The notes under the pieces are model-generated. The model searched no databases and was not told the origin of the DNA. It worked only from the letters and a program-made list of their open reading frames with translations. The position numbers and the translations under genes were made by a program. Below, piece after piece: positions 12,380 through 23,239 of a stretch of DNA of 64,000 nt. How positions within the stretch are numbered: position 1 is the stretch's first letter; each line of letters begins with the position of its first letter. The stretch covers positions 31,097,204-31,161,203 of the forward strand of contig OX235273.1 in assembly GCA_944472155.2 (NCBI GenBank). Direction: 5' to 3'. The DNA is from Trichobilharzia szidati. Taxonomy: Eukaryota > Platyhelminthes > Trematoda > Strigeidida > Schistosomatidae.

Positions 12380-12830
12380 AAAGTACCAACGACAAAGATA
12401 ACGAAAACCACACACTCGCTGATTGATTGGTTAAAGAATGTAAACTGTATACACAGATATGAATAGCTGTTTGATCACTTGAAGAAAATACACGTTGGCT
12501 TCCGTGTCTCGCCTTGTGCTGTTCCAGTGGCAGTGGCAGTGGCAGTGGCTGTGGTAGTCGAAGTCATAGTTGTAGTTGTAATGGTAGTGATTTATTAATA
12601 TTATGTGATTGACATGCTCAACCTTGTCATCATTAGCACATTACCGTTGAAAGAAATATGAAAACCAACACTGTGATTTCTATTTTTATAGTTACACTTA
12701 TTAGTAGTAGTATTAATATTATCGTTATTACTGTTGTCATTATTATTAATATTATTATGATTACACTTTTGCTTAGTAATCTTATTATTTTTAATTACAT
12801 CTTGCTTGTTGCTTGTAATCCTCAACAGTT
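12380..12830. repeat. old repeat remnant and microsatellites
   Basis: Bases 12400-12490 are a diverged relative of 24305-24400 (and of 21440-21540 inverted). A (GTGGCA)n-like run lies at 12525-12556, followed by an ATT/AAT-rich tract at about 12690-12780. No coding evidence. Confidence 0.5.
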
Positions 12831-13631
12831 GGTTGACTGATTGGTCTACTCAGTCTGCAGGGACGGCATGGTGACAGTGCTAGTGGTCACTGTGAGTAGT
12901 GAGGTGATGCTGATGACAGTGCAGTGTAGTGTAGTGCAGAACAGTGCAGTGCAGTGGTGTGCATCTTTTCGAGGACATTTGAATTTGGGGAGAAGAACGA
13001 AATGGTGTGTATCCAGCTATCCGGCCAGCCAGCCAGCCAGTCAGAGTAGGTGAGATTGACATGACAGAGATTAGAATCCAGCTATCTGGCTTTCTCCGCC
13101 GAATGACGGCGACTAAGCAAAGTTTGCATTTAAGAATTGCAGAATGCAAAGTGTTTTCCAGTTTATCCACGTCAGTCAGCGAGTCAATCAATCAATTGAA
13201 ACTATTCCAAAATGGGGATTAAGACGCATGCATCGGCCCACCAACTAAATGAATAACCAACGAGCTGAAGAACTAATCAACCAACGGATGTACGAACCAA
13301 CCAATCAACCAACCAACCAACCAACCAGATGCAATGACGGACTGAGCCACAAATACAAAGATGACTTATTTGTTCATCACATGGTGAATAGGTGAAAGGG
13401 AAAAATGAATTGCCAGGCTGGCGAGTGAGCGAGCAAGCGAGCGAGCGAGCGATTCAGCCACCTGGTGAACAAGTCATCGATCTTCCAAACGATCGAGCGG
13501 TCGATCGTTCGAGTGAGCATGTCAATCAAACCATTTCACATTACGCGTACTCGTTGATTCCACTGATTGATTACTGATCAGCTGACTTCGAGTGTGACCA
13601 CGGGTTCGCTCGACAGGTTAACTTCGAGGAG
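12831..13631 (+). repeat. duplicated upstream flank (copy 3)
   Basis: From about 13090 onward this matches 7550-8070 inverted and 25270-25800 direct. It contains AACC and GAGC tetranucleotide runs (13300-13325, 13420-13452). The last 130 bases before the TATA box are almost identical in all copies, suggesting conserved promoter sequence or very recent duplication. Confidence 0.75.
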
Positions 13632-13639
13632 TATAAAAA
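13632..13639 (+). promoter_or_regulatory. TATA box of peptide gene copy 3
   Basis: TATAAAAA, 54 bases before the start codon at 13686. Confidence 0.8.
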
Positions 13640-13685
13640 GCACGGTGTATGTGAGTAGGTAGCTTCAAGTTGACAGTAAACGACA

Positions 13686-14386
13686 ATGCAGATGTTCACT
13701 GTATGTTAGAATACTCTGGTTGTATAATATTGTATGCCTTCCTTCCTGATGGGCATTTTCATTTCAGCTCGTCTTAGTTGTACTCGTTGCATCACTGGGA
13801 TTCGAAATGGGAGGTAAGTATTCCTCCTGTGTCTCCTCCTCCTCCTCCTGCTCCTGTCCTGCTCCTGCTCCTGCTCCTCTTCCTACTCCACGTCATCATC
13901 AACATCAACGTCATGAGCATGATCACTCGTTGACATGAGAGAAGAGATAGATAATGCAGACAGACAAATAACACATTCACTCAGTAGAAATGATGTCGCT
14001 ACATGCTACCTTAGTTGATGAGACAATGAATGAAGGAGTGACTGAGTTGGTGATAGAGCGAGTCAGTAGGTCAGTGAGTGAGTGTGTGGTTGAGTGAGTG
14101 GGTGAGTCCGTGAGTGATAGAGTGGGTGGGTGAGTGATTGAGTGGGTGAGTGAGTGAATGTATGAAGCGAGTAATGACTGAGTATTAAATTGTGGTGTTT
14201 TGTTGTTTTGTGATTTCAGTTATTGCAGGTCCAGTTCCAGAACCAGCAGCAGCAGCAGCAGCAAACAGTGGTTGTCCTGGCTGTCCTGGTGGATGCCCGA
14301 AATGCCGTGGAGGGTGTTGTGGATGCCGTGGATGCCGAGGTGGAAATTGTCCAGGTGGCTGCTGTAAAGGCTGCCGAAGACATTAA
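13686..14386 (+). CDS. secreted Cys/Gly-rich peptide, copy 3 (3 exons)
   Basis: Exon 1 is 13686..13700, exon 2 is 13768..13813 and exon 3 is 14220..14386. Splice sites and phases match copy 1. The predicted protein is the same as copy 2: signal peptide split over exons 1 and 2, PVPEP, six alanines, 12-cysteine basic domain. Exon 2 is 46 bases and exon 1 has only 15 coding bases, so two thirds of the exons are micro-exon sized. The flanking CACTA remnant B and the inverted copy 2 show it was copied as part of a block of at least 3.3 kb. The gene looks intact and its function is unrecognised. Confidence 0.85.
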
Positions 14387-14539
14387 ACATTAACGCAGCA
14401 GACATCAATTGACTAATTAAACAGAACACGTCATTATTCAAACAAGCTTTCCTGCGTGAAGAAAATCCTGTCATCATTGATCTGAAGACGGTGGACAATG
14501 TGTACTTTTAGATAGATATCCTCTGTACAACTTACTAAT

Positions 14540-14545
14540 AATAAA
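14540..14545 (+). terminator. polyadenylation signal, copy 3
   Basis: AATAAA at the conserved distance from the stop codon. Confidence 0.7.
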
Positions 14546-15130
14546 TACACTTGCATTATCCAAATCACACCTTTCAGACTTCTTCTTTTTCACTCAATTG
14601 TCTGTCAATCAGCGAAGCTCTGATTCTCCTCTCCCCTCCCCTCCCCTCGCACTCACCGAAATTAGCATCGAACCATCTTGTGTAAATTCCTCTGTGTTTC
14701 AACCAGATACTTCGTTGCTTCATCGGTCGGTCATTTAGTCAGTGAGACAGTTCGTCAGGCTGTTGGTCAGTCGAGTAGGCGTGCAGTCAGCCAGTGTGAG
14801 AGAGAGAAAGCCAGTAAGTGGCTAAGTAAGGGAGGGAGGGAGGGAGTAAGTAAGTAAATGAGTGAGTGAGTCATGGAGGGAGTTGGTCAGCTAGGCAGTG
14901 AATGATGTGGCGTGTTGATTTCTGCCAGTTGAATTGAGGCATAAATCTCTGCTGAATGGAATTTAAAGTATACGAAAATATGATTGATATATTCGGCCAA
15001 ATAAACCAGCATCCATCCATCCAAAATGGTCAGTCAGCCATTCAGTAGTCAGGCAGTCAGGTGGGCAGTCAGTCAGTCAGACAGTAAGCACGTAAGCACG
15101 TAATCAAGTCAGAAAGAAAGTAATTGAGTA

Positions 15131-15197
<67 letters not shown>

Positions 15198-15640
15198 AAG
15201 CGAGCAAGCAAGTGATTATGCAAGTAACTACGTAATGAAATGTCCGGATTTTTAATAGAGTACTTATTTCACTGAGTAATGATTGCGTGAATATTAGGCA
15301 GGTGCTTGTTTAGTTGAAGACGTCTTCAGTGAGTGATGTTCATGGGCAGTCAGCCAGTGTTGGAGACAAAAAATCATTAAGTGCCTAGGTAAGGGAGGAG
15401 TGAGTAAGTAAATGAATGAGTAAGAGAGTGAGATTATCAAGGCAGTATTTTGTTAGCCAGTCAGTGAAGAGAGATTGTATTTGGGAGAAATTAGTCGTGC
15501 GGTAGGAGACTACTGAGTGAAAGTAAGGCCAGAGAACGGGAATTCTTGACATTCAACTACATCTTAAAGACAATTTTCACTCATTCATTCAAAAATATTA
15601 ATAATAAGAATCATGATAATAATCAGACATGTCATCCTAC
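14546..15640 (+). repeat. duplicated downstream flank (copy 3)
   Basis: Shared with 985-1735 and 26665-27268 direct, and with 5561-6640 inverted. It includes a long (CCAG)n microsatellite at about 15132-15197, GAGT tracts, and the palindromic GAAGACGTCTTC at about 15317-15328. The part from 15340 to 15640 is also shared with 20900-21170 inverted and, diverged, with 22980-23150. No gene is supported. Confidence 0.8.
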
Positions 15641-16224
15641 CCTCCAAACGACAACCTATAACTTCACATTTATCACAACCTGTTTTTCCATTGTGACCGA
15701 CGGTTTGGTTTACCTTAGAACGAGCAGGCGTGTCACATATAAATGCTAGAACACTTACAGTCACACTCCTACCCGACTTCTCATCATATAGACCGTTTTT
15801 ATGAAGATCTTTCAATTCAACTAATAGGTCCATAGAAACCTCATTGAAGTTGTTCGGTTTTCTCAAACCGCCATGTATGCCAATTAAGAAAACGTCACTG
15901 ACGTATGGAGTTGTGATACGACCTAGGAATGGCCATAATTGCTGCTAAGAACTGTTCGATATAGATAAACCGTCATAGTTGATTTGCAAGCCAATATATT
16001 GTAAAGTACCGTAGTCAATCCAACTATCTTGATAACGCTGTAGATTTTCCTTCAGTCCAACGTGATAGTAAACACCTTGTCCAAGAAATCTAGGTACACA
16101 CATGCCGCTATCTTTTAGCAAGCCTCTTATGGTTGTTGGTACATGTGGATTAAATTTACGCATACAGTTCAAGATATCTTGCGCAACAGCCCCTGTTACA
16201 TTGTTCCTAAGGAACAATTCCATA

Positions 16225-16509
16225 TTTTTCAAGTTTTTGTTTGTAGGGATTTGATTGGTTACAGGATTTCATCATGAGCTGACATTAGTTAGAGAACCAT
16301 TGGAGAACCTGGGAGTACTAGACAGCTGTTTCGTCCTAGTTTGGGAATCTTCATCAGTACGCACCCACCGGGATAAGAACCCACGACCATCTGGTAACAA
16401 GGCGAGCTCGCATAATTTGAAGCGACTCGGACCCCATCCAATGGCCCTTGAATTCTAACTTCTGCCAATTCACGACATAGCGCGACCCCTAGAAAATGTC
16501 TTCGGCGAG
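16225..16509 (-). mobile_element. tRNA-derived SINE with hammerhead ribozyme
   Basis: A 285-bp insertion on the minus strand, bounded by a perfect 9-base duplication AATTCCATA at 16216-16224 and 16510-16518, and absent from CACTA copies A and C at the same site. It has a tRNA-like head with a B-box-like GGGTTCTTATCCC, then a hammerhead core, then a tail ending in an A-rich stretch. This structure matches the Sm-alpha type of schistosome retroposon, which is known to carry hammerhead ribozymes and a Pol III promoter. A diverged relative is at 58619-58885. Confidence 0.8.
16321..16364 (-). ncRNA. hammerhead ribozyme core in the SINE
   Basis: On the minus strand the order is CTGATGA (16351-16357), a helix II region with TCCC and AGGAC around an AAACT loop, then GAAAC (16328-16332), AGCTGTC and a likely cleavage after GTC. 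These are the invariant core elements of a hammerhead. Helix II has two extra bases (GATTCCC), so activity may be reduced. Confidence 0.75.
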
Positions 16510-17088
16510 AATTCCATAATTGACTTTCTGACCAGCTCTTTTTGGGTCATCTTTTCAGGAATAACCTGAAGTTCTAGTAAAATTAATTATTACATAATAA
16601 TAAATGTTACGGTTCTCCTCAATTTGTGAAACAATAGCGACGGTCTCACTAGTACTAGGTATACCCACTGTCCCCTGTACAGATGAACTTGAAGGCAAAG
16701 TTACTTTATTATCCCTTGTCACCTCTTCTCTAGATAAGCAGTAACGTTTCCAGAAGTCCCAGTCACTATATGCTGCATCACGTAACCGTTTTTGACGGCG
16801 ATAAAATGTGGAGTAGCTGTATCCAAGGTATTCATGCAGTTTACCAGAAGATATTCCTCTCTTACGACTTGTTGCAGAATGCTGAATACCCGTATCTAAC
16901 GCATTATCTGAGTTGCTTTCCTTATAACAGAAATGGACAAATAGACAACCGAAATCTAACTCACCTGCATGATTTATAAATCCTGTAAGGATGGTCTCTG
17001 TATGTAAGGAGTACTGCTTATATACCTCTAGGCAAACATCCGTTTTCTTAATATGAAAAGGGATGACAGATGTATTGTAATCACAACT

Positions 17089-17319
17089 TTGAATAAGGCA
17101 TTAAGAAGACAAATTTCGCGAGATGATATCATTTCGTAGTTTCTTTACAACCGCTTTACAACTAACATGGTTAACAATAATAAAATAAAGTTCATGACAA
17201 TAACCATGGTTATTGTAAAGCGGTATTAAAGAAACTACGAAATGATATCCTCTCGCGAAATTTGTCTTCTTAATGCCTTATTCAAATTTATTAAAGGGAA
17301 TAATTGTTTTAATTAGTAC
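17089..17319. mobile_element. 231-bp palindromic insertion with 8-bp target duplication
   Basis: Arms 17089-17163 and 17211-17286 are inverted copies of about 75 bases, starting TTGAATAAGGCATTAAGAAG on the left. The whole is flanked by TCACAACT at 17081-17088 and 17320-17327, and lies inside CACTA copy B. One arm matches the 3' UTR of PLE B at 23245-23350, so it may be a PLE 3'-end insertion in inverted double form and not a classical MITE. Confidence 0.65.
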
Positions 17320-17340
17320 TCACAACTGTTAACATTTTCC

Positions 17341-19350
17341 TTACAGCAAGGTCTACACGCTATAGAATCAAGCCACAACATTGATTTCGACAGATAGACT
17401 TCGACTTCGAGAAATGAAACCCAAAATTGTAAATTCTCTCCGGTTTAAACTAAAACCAAAGTCTTATGTGCTTTCAAGATTCTACGGCCAACCAAAGATA
17501 CATAAACCCACAGTTCCATTAAGACCAGTAAAAGATTTCACCAACTCACCGACATACAACCTATCTGAATACTTACTCTCGGTACTACAAAATGACACTC
17601 AAAATATTGTAAGGAATTCATATGATTTCAAATCCCAAACAGAACACCGAGACACTGATAAAGGAGACATTATGGCAAGCTATGATATTAACTCATTATA
17701 TACTAATATCAATTACCGAAAGTCTTGATATCATTTCCAGTCTACTAGAATCAGATACAATCCTATCACAAAGATGTCCACTGGACACCAGTGAAATAAT
17801 TAAGAGCTTGAAATTCTGTCTAGAAAGTAATTATTTTACATTTAAAGGGAGTTTATATAGACTGAAAAATGTTGTTGCTATGGGTTCACCAGTCTCCCCA
17901 ATAATCGCCGACCTTTTCATGAATAGATTCGAAAATAACATCTTTTCAAGAATACTCACTCCTAAAATATGGTTAAGATATGTAGATGATACTTTTGTAA
18001 TACTAAAACGAGATCTACACAATTCATTCCTGGAGAAAATAAACGGTGTATCTCCCAGAATCCAGTTCACTTCGGAAGCAAAATCAAACGTCGGTGAACT
18101 ACCATTTCTAGACTTCCTAGTTAAGAGAAGGGAAAACGGACATTTTAGTATATCCATATTCAGGAAGAAAATCCACTTAAATAAATATTTAGATTTCAAA
18201 TCATCACACCCCATCAGCGCAAACATTTCAGTTGTTTCAAGTCTTCTTAGACGAGCACACTCCTTGATAATCGACGAGAAAGAAAAAGAAGAAGAAATAT
18301 CAAACATTAATGAAACTCTCAAGCAAAACAACTACCAAGGGACTTCATCAACAGAATCAACACAGACATTGAGTATGGACGAAAATGCATTCCCAAAATA
18401 TGGACCTCAACAGTCGTCATTCCATATAGAGCAGAGACGTCAGATGATATCAGAAGAGTACTCAATCAGCTCGACACTGGAGTTTTCTTCAAAACATTAG
18501 ACACACTACGAAACAACCTTGTCCATATAAAAGACCAAATCCCTAAAGATTCTCTAAATAATCGTATCTATAAAATAAAATGCTTGGAATGTGATGCGAT
18601 ATACATCGGACAAACATCTCGAGAAATCAAAATCAGAAGAAATGAACACCGCAGAGAGTCTGTTCCACCACCGAGAAATCCCGTTGAACTACAAAAACTT
18701 GAAAAATCATCAGCCATAGGTCTACATGCTATAGAATCAGTCACAAAGTTGATTTTGACAATATTGAAATAATCCAGAAAAACTTCAGAAATCACAAAGA
18801 ACGTCTCATATCATCAGAAGCACTTCATATCAAGTGGAATCCAAATTGTCTAAACTGAATAGGAATGATGGACTAAAACAGAATCTGACCTGGTTACAAC
18901 TCCTCCCTCCCCCACCAAGTGACAAAATCAACACGAATGTGATAAGCAAGTTCACTATGTAAACACACACTACTTTTATTATTTTACACACCGATCAAAT
19001 CCAACAATCCACACCTGATTTTGTTATCTTCACCAATTGACCAACTTGACAACTAAAAATGGCCCCAGACAGACGAACGATGATCAAGTTAGTAAACTTA
19101 ATTTTGATATCATAACAGACGTACTATTACCTTTGTTATCTGGTTTAGTTATCTTCATTGCTGCTTTTACTTTCAATATATCCCTTTAACTTGACCTATG
19201 TCTATTTTCTCACCCCCTAACTGTTTGTTATATATATGCTGAGATTTTGTAAATTCCGGTTTAATGATACTTTGATAAAGCTATTAGCATTAAATAGCGA
19301 AACGTCAGTAAAAACAATATCGTTTTGTTTTTCATTCATTGGGAAATACA
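17341..19350 (+). mobile_element. Penelope-like element A, longest copy with reverse transcriptase
   Basis: The copy begins with a scrap of GIY-YIG tail (GLHAIESSHNIDFD, about 17350-17391) fused to the RT N-terminal part, as in tandem PLE arrays. RT blocks in order: FYGQPKIHKP and LRPV (17480-17530), ASYDINSLYTNI (about 17675-17710), VAMGSPVSPIIADLF (about 17875-17920), RYVDDTFVI (about 17970-18000) and GELPFLDFLVKRR (about 18090-18130). The GIY-YIG end follows (AIYIGQTSREIKIRRNEHR at about 18599-18655), with a stop at 18856-18858. Frameshifts near 17705, 18340 and 18740 break the frame, so the element is not autonomous. The 3' UTR runs to about 19350. Confidence 0.85.
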
Positions 19351-19619
19351 AAAACCTATATTATAATGAATATCATATACCCAATGCCCAAATTTTTTCA
19401 AACCGTTAAAAGAGAAATTGGTTTGGACATATATAAAAAAATCGGTTAACTACAACAAATGAAAACATATACTTATCATGAATGAAATATAACGAAATAT
19501 GAAACACAAAATTGAAAACGAAACAAAGGGGGAATGAAAACTGAAATCCCTTAGATGAAAAAGGATACTTGTCATAAGTGAAGTGTGAATTTTTTCGATT
19601 GTTGAGCACTGTTTACGAG

Positions 19620-20870
19620 GTCATATATTAAAACCTTGGGAATCCAAACGAAACAAGGTGGGGGTGATTGTGTTGATTCCCCGTCGAAAACAAACACTTG
19701 CTGTAAGGAAAATGTTAACAGTTGTGATTACAATACATCTGTCATCCCTTTTCATATTAAGAAAACGGATGTTTGCCTAGAGGTATATAAGCAGTACTCC
19801 TTACATACAGAGACCATCCTTACAGGATTTATAAATCATGCAGGTGAGTTAGATTTCGGTTGTCTATTTGTCCATTTCTGTTATAAGGAAAACAACTCAG
19901 ATAATGCGTTAGATACGGGTATTCAGCATTCTGCAACAAGTCGTAAGAGAGGAATATCTTCTGGCAGACTGCATGAATGCCTTGGATACAGCTACTCCAC
20001 ATTTTATCGCCGTCAAAAACGGTTACGTGATGCAGCATATAGTGACTGGGACTTCTGGAAACGTTACTGCTTATCTAGAGAAGAGGTGACAAGGGATAAT
20101 AAAGTAACTTTGCCTTCAAGTTCATCTGTACAGGGGACAGTGGGTATACCTAGTACTAGTGAGACCGTCGCTATTGTTTCACAAATTGAGAACCGTAACA
20201 TTTATTATTATGTAATAATTAATTTTAATAGAACTTCAGGTTATTCCTGAAAAGATGACCCAAAAAGAGCTGGTCAGAAAGTCAATTATGGAATTGTTCC
20301 TTAGGAACAATGTAACAGGGGCTGTTGCGCAAGATATCTTGAACTGTATGCGTAAATTTAATCCACATGTACCAACAACCATAAGAGGCTTGCTAAAAGA
20401 TAGCGGCATGTGTGTACCTAGATTTCTTGGACAAGGTGTTTACTATCACGTTGGACTGAAGGAAAATCTACAGCGTTATCAAGATAGTTGGATTGACTAC
20501 GGTACTTTTCAACATATTGGCTTGCAAATCAACTATGACGGTTTATCTATATCGAACAGTTCTTAGCAGCAATTATGGCCATTCCTAGGTCGTATCACAA
20601 CTCCATACGTCAGTGACGTTTTCTTAATTGGCATACATGGCGGTTTGAGAAAACCGAACAACTTCAATGAGGTTTCTATGGACCTATTAGTTGAATTGAA
20701 AGATCTTTATAAAAACGGTCTATATGATGAGAAGTCGGGTAGGAGTGTGACTGTAAGTGTTCTAGCATTTATATGTGACACGCCTGCTCGTTCTAAGGTA
20801 AAACAAACCGTCGGTCACAATGGAAAAACAGGTTGTGATAAATGTGAAGTTATAGGTTGTCGTTTGGAGG
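19620..20870 (+). pseudogene. CACTA-type transposase remnant, copy C (most complete)
   Basis: The first exon (about 19636-20194) encodes a Cys-containing N-terminal part with SRKRGISSGRLHECLGYSYS and WKRYCLSREEV. A 37-bp intron (20195..20231, GTAACA...AATAG) joins AAC-C to AA, giving IEN-Q-LQVIPEKM. The second exon runs QDILNCMRKFNPHVPTTIRG, YYHVG, YDGLSISNSS, a TAG at 20564-20566, then QQLWPFLGRI, SDVFLIGIHGGLRKP, VSVLAFICDTPARS and GHNGKTGCDKCEVIGC, and ends at a donor GTAGGA after 20870. The catalytic C-terminal half is missing. The TAG is shared with copies A and B. It resembles animal CACTA-type transposase-domain proteins. Confidence 0.7.
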
Positions 20871-21297
20871 GTAGGATGACATGTCTGATTATTATCATGA
20901 TTCTTATTATTAATATTTTTGAATGAATGAGTGAAAATTGTCTTTAAGATGTAGTTGAATGTCAAGAATTCCCGTTCTCTGGCGTTACTTTCACTCAGTA
21001 GTCTCCTACCGCACGACTAATTTCTCCCAAATACAATCTCTCTTCACTGACTGGCTAACAAAATACTGCCTTGATAATCTCACTCTCTTACTCATTCATT
21101 TACTTACTCACTCCTCCCTTACCTAGGCACTTAATGATTTTTTGTCTCTAACACTGGCTGACTGCCCATGAACATCACTCACTGAAGACGTCTTCAACTA
21201 AACAAGCACCTGCCTAATATTCACGCAATCATTACTCAGTGAAATAAGTACTCTATTAAAAATCCGGACATTTCATTACGTAGTTACTTGCATAATC
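20871..21297 (-). repeat. duplicated flank without its gene
   Basis: Same sequence as 5561-5967 and inverse of 15240-15640. It breaks off at 21297 just before the point where the (GGCT)n tract and a gene copy would follow, and continues into a CCACCA-rich repeat related to 8810-8850. Confidence 0.75.
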
Positions 21298-21760
21298 GCA
21301 AATATCGCACACCACCACCATCACCACCACCGACACCGCCACCGACACCACTACACTTACAAAAATTGCAGTAATTATAAAATTAATATTAATAGTCATT
21401 ACAACGTTCTTCAATGTTTATCGTTTTCTCACAGCAGGAGGTAAGACGCTGAAGACAATGTATATTTTCATTGATCAGACTGCTGTTTGTATATGTTCAG
21501 TTTATATTCGTTGACCAATCAATCGCTGAGCGTGTGATTTCCTGTGACTAAATCAAACGGAGAAAAATAGCATGTTCAAATCGATACATCGTATTCTGTT
21601 GCCTGCCAATGGAGTATTGATCTGTGAGGGGAAAGTTTTCTGTCTCTAACATCAAATAGAATGTTCAAATAGATATATCGTATTCTGTTGCTAATGTTGA
21701 ATTGAACTGTGGGAACATGTGAGAATAACATTCCGTTGGCACAGATTGTCTGTATCACAC
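21298..21760. repeat. left arm of an inverted repeat (partner 24165-24535)
   Basis: 21298-21540 is the inverse of 24300-24535, and 21570-21750 the inverse of 24170-24285. A third direct copy of the second half lies at 27335-27440. Two sub-copies of the TTCAAATNGATAnATCGTATTCTGTTGC motif occur inside (about 21574 and 21662). Nothing coding is seen. Confidence 0.65.
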
Positions 21761-22960
21761 CACGACATTAAGATGACAGTGGAGTGCATTGCTTTCGATG
21801 ACATTTGAATTAGGTGAATAGAGAAATTGTATGTCCCCAGACAGCCTAGGTGAGGTTGACATGACGGAAATTCGAGTGTCTGTGTGTGTGTGTGAGAGAG
21901 AGAGGAGGGAGTGAGTGAGTTAGGTAGTGATAGGATCCCGCATAAAATAGTATATCACCCTTTCTCACGCATATTGTGACACATATTGTGCGATCAATCA
22001 TTTCTCACGACTGTGAGCCGACTTTATTGTGTTAAAAATGTATAAATATCATGTGTAGTTTTCCTAATAAATGTACAGTATTTTACATTGACAGGCCAGC
22101 TCTTGTCTTTTGATATTTGCGTGGCTCAGTGAATCGGAAGGTACAACGGACAAATAGGCGTATTAACGTACCAGTCGAGTTCATTACCGTTATACAAATT
22201 AGCAGCTCAGCAGATATAACAAGTAGGCAGGTAGTTTGGGAGTAAGGTGATCGAAGTGATTCATGATCACGTGTTTGTCAGCATTTCACGCGTCGTCCAT
22301 GCTTCCTTGTATATATGTGAGAATTTGTGAGAATAGGAGACTTGTTTGTATCGCTTGCTTGGTGTGGAGCTGAGCTGATCTGAGAAGAGATGAGCAGAGC
22401 AGGTGGGATCAGATCTGACGTCTTCTGGCAAATCTAGCTGTCTTCAACTGGTGCGTGCGTGCCTGCGTGCGTGTTCATGTGTCTATCTAATGTGTGTTTT
22501 CACAATGTTTGTTGACGTGAAGCAGCAGCAAGGAGGTTGATTAGCTGGTGTCAATGTGAGTGTCAGTCAGTGTGTGTCTGAGCGACAGCGAGTGAGCGAG
22601 CGAACCAGCATGCCAGCGATGGACAACGGGAGAGAGAGAGAGAGAGAGAGATAGGGAAGGAGATGTGGATCGTTTGAACCTCATCGAAAGTGTGAGTCTG
22701 CAGAGAATTCAGTGTGTCAGTGACTTCATCTTGTATGTGAATCAACGTATGTATAGGTGCACATATCCTTATGTGTATGTGTATGTGTGTTTGTATGTAC
22801 ATTTATTATATATCTATCTTTCTATACATATGCATAAGCGTAGGGTATTTAAATAAACAGGATATTTCCTACTGTTTTGTAGTTAGTAGATCTTCAGTAG
22901 AATCGGTCCGAAGTGAGTGAGTACTAGTCACATTTGGTTTTATAGGCAGGATGACAAGAC
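21761..22960. other. non-coding stretch with microsatellites
   Basis: GT/GA runs at 21880-21905, a GA run at 22630-22652 and TG-rich sequence at 22770-22800. I see no supportable gene. Open frames on both strands follow the simple repeats. Confidence 0.55.
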
Positions 22961-22969
22961 ACGAGGAAG

Positions 22970-23195
22970 AAGAGAGATTCTATGTAGTAGAAATTAGTCG
23001 TGTGGTAGGAGAATAGTGAGCGAAATTCACACCAGAGAACGGGAATTCGCGAAGATCGAAATACAACTACCCTTTAAATACAATTTCCATTCATTCATTC
23101 AAAAATATCATTAATAATAACAATAACGGTAATAATCAGACAGCAGGCCTGGTAGTAATGCGTTAATTAATTAATTAATTAATTAATTAATTACA
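22970..23195 (+). repeat. diverged copy of the 15490-15640 flank, then (ATTA)n
   Basis: TTAGTCGTGTGGTAGGAGA through the AATAATCAGACA segment matches the sequence between the CACTA remnant and the gene flank elsewhere, at lower identity. It is followed by an ATTA microsatellite at about 23159-23193. It marks an older partial duplication. Confidence 0.6.
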
Positions 23196-23239
23196 TATTT
23201 ATTGATTAATTAATTAATTCAAACAATTTTTCCGTTGGA

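Larger units (their letters stand above)
15641..17340 (-). pseudogene. CACTA-type transposase remnant, copy B (interrupted)
   Basis: On the minus strand this matches copy C from its 5' exon (NVNSCDYNTSVI region, near 17080 and 17340) to the exon end at 15641. Two later insertions split it: a 285-bp SINE at 16225-16509 and a 231-bp palindromic element at 17089-17319, each with target-site duplications. It carries the same TAG between NSS and QQLWPF as copies A and C. The frame is therefore dead in three ways. Family assignment as for copy A. Confidence 0.65.

Noticed and set aside
17831..18331. 166-codon minus-strand frame
   Set aside because: Antisense of the PLE A reverse transcriptase, which has recognisable motifs on the plus strand.
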